From positions 1-5,650 of the forward strand of contig DATCGG010000531.1 of assembly GCA_036509075.1 (NCBI GenBank): DNA of 5,650 nt. The letters run 5' to 3'. A model generated the notes under the pieces. It had not been told where the DNA came from. It ran no database searches and saw nothing but the letters and a program-made list of their open reading frames with translations. Positions 5,097 to 5,650 of this stretch are shown here, piece by piece. The stretch comes from JAJKIV01 sp036509075. GTDB lineage: Bacteria > Gemmatimonadota > Gemmatimonadetes > Gemmatimonadales > Gemmatimonadaceae. Position 1 is the first letter of the stretch. Each line of letters opens with the position of its first letter. A program made the translations under genes and the position numbers.

Positions 5097-5650
5097 ATGG
5101 GCGTTCCGGCTCTCGCACCCAACGTGGTGCACGACGTGTGGCCCTGGGCAGCGCTGCTGCTGCTCGGGGCGGCCCACGGGATCAACCCCGGTATGGGGTG
5201 GCTGTTCGCGGTCGCGTTGGGCATGCAGCGTCAGGAGCGCGGCGCGGTCTGGCGGGCGCTCCTCCCGCTGGCCGCGGGTCACCTGGCGGCGATCGCGGTG
5301 GTGGCGGTCGTCGTCGGCGTCGCCGGGCTGGCGATCTCGTTAGGCTGGCTCCGGTGGGTCGTGGCGGGCCTGCTGCTCACGCTCGGCGTGTGGAAGCTCG
5401 TGCGGACGAGTCATCCGCGGTATGGGGGGATGGCGGTCGGGAGCCGCGAGGTGACCGTATGGTCGTTCCTCATGGCGTCGGCGCATGGGGCCGGCCTGAT
5501 GGTGGTGCCGTTCCTCATGCGGGTCGTTAGGCCTGCTGCGCTTGGTGGCGCTCCTCATGCCGGGCACGTGGCTCACTCGGCGCAGATGGCGAGCGTGATT
5601 CCTCCTGTGCCGGCGGCCGGACTGGCCGTCGCGCTGATACATACCGCTGG
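5097..5650 (+). CDS. Uncharacterised multi-pass membrane protein with conserved-looking His motifs (3' part cut by window edge)
   Basis: The frame is open from the ATG at 5097 to the window end and gives 184 residues plus part of a codon. Hydrophobic segments lie at about 14-43, 52-82, 83-101 and 120-143, and another starts near 168. Notable motifs are AHGINPGMGW (26-35) at the first segment, ASAHGAGLM (127-135) in the fourth, and IHT (181-183) in the last. A loop between them carries H154, H157 and H160 as HxxHxxH. I have a sense of similar proteins, often annotated hypothetical, with HG-NP-GW and SAHGAG motifs, but cannot name the family. Intramembrane histidines and a His-rich loop would suit a metal or proton-coupled transporter, loosely like NicO/RcnA exporters. 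That is inference. The start is four bases after the selenium-binding-protein stop, with no Shine-Dalgarno sequence of its own, so translational coupling is likely. Confidence 0.8.
   Translation, partial: MGVPALAPNVVHDVWPWAALLLLGAAHGINPGMGWLFAVALGMQRQERGAVWRALLPLAAGHLAAIAVVAVVVGVAGLAISLGWLRWVVAGLLLTLGVWKLVRTSHPRYGGMAVGSREVTVWSFLMASAHGAGLMVVPFLMRVVRPAALGGAPHAGHVAHSAQMASVIPPVPAAGLAVALIHTA

Noticed and set aside
4136..5224. Long minus-strand open frame (362 codons) opposite the SBP56 gene
   Set aside because: It is an Arg/His-rich shadow of a strong plus-strand gene in GC-rich DNA and has no recognisable domain.
5089..5343. GTG-initiated small frame overlapping the start of the membrane-protein gene
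   Set aside because: Its product is Ser/Arg/Trp-rich without coherent domains, while the frame from 5097 gives a clear membrane protein open to the window end.

Overview
The window is GC-rich (about two-thirds G+C by eye) bacterial chromosomal DNA, with five protein genes, two of them cut by the window edges. No RNA gene, insertion sequence, CRISPR array or phage gene is visible. One protein has a probable lipoprotein-type signal peptide, which suggests a Gram-negative-type soil or freshwater bacterium. The phylum (for example Gemmatimonadota or Acidobacteriota) cannot be fixed from this sequence alone.

Left part, minus strand (1-2222). A carboxylesterase of the type-B family (490 aa, exported) is followed after 115 bp by a FAD-dependent aromatic-ring-hydroxylase-type monooxygenase that runs off the left edge. 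No terminator is visible between them, so they may share a transcript. The esterase keeps its Ser-Glu-His triad but has an unusually short stretch between the acid and the histidine.

Centre (2223-3505). A 185-bp divergent intergenic region separates the esterase from a plus-strand gene for a two-domain protein. This protein is an alpha/beta hydrolase with a complete Ser-Asp-His triad fused to a C-terminal LuxR-type DNA-binding domain. The intergenic region holds five GTTGG/CCAAC boxes, including two inverted pairs, and is a plausible operator region. The simplest reading is that the fusion protein senses, and perhaps hydrolyses, a ligand and controls itself and the divergent esterase-monooxygenase pair. 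This is inference.

Right part, plus strand (3506-5650). After a strong hairpin that probably ends the regulator transcript comes a selenium-binding-protein / methanethiol-oxidase family gene (470 aa). Four bases after its stop begins a multi-pass membrane protein of a family I do not recognise by name. It has histidines in predicted membrane segments and an HxxHxxH loop, and it runs off the right edge. The tight spacing argues that these two work together, possibly around a metal cofactor or a sulfur/peroxide product.

The points most worth a second look are the hydrolase-LuxR fusion with its box cluster, the methanethiol-oxidase-linked membrane protein, the shortened esterase, and an excess of the heptamer GTTAGGC.
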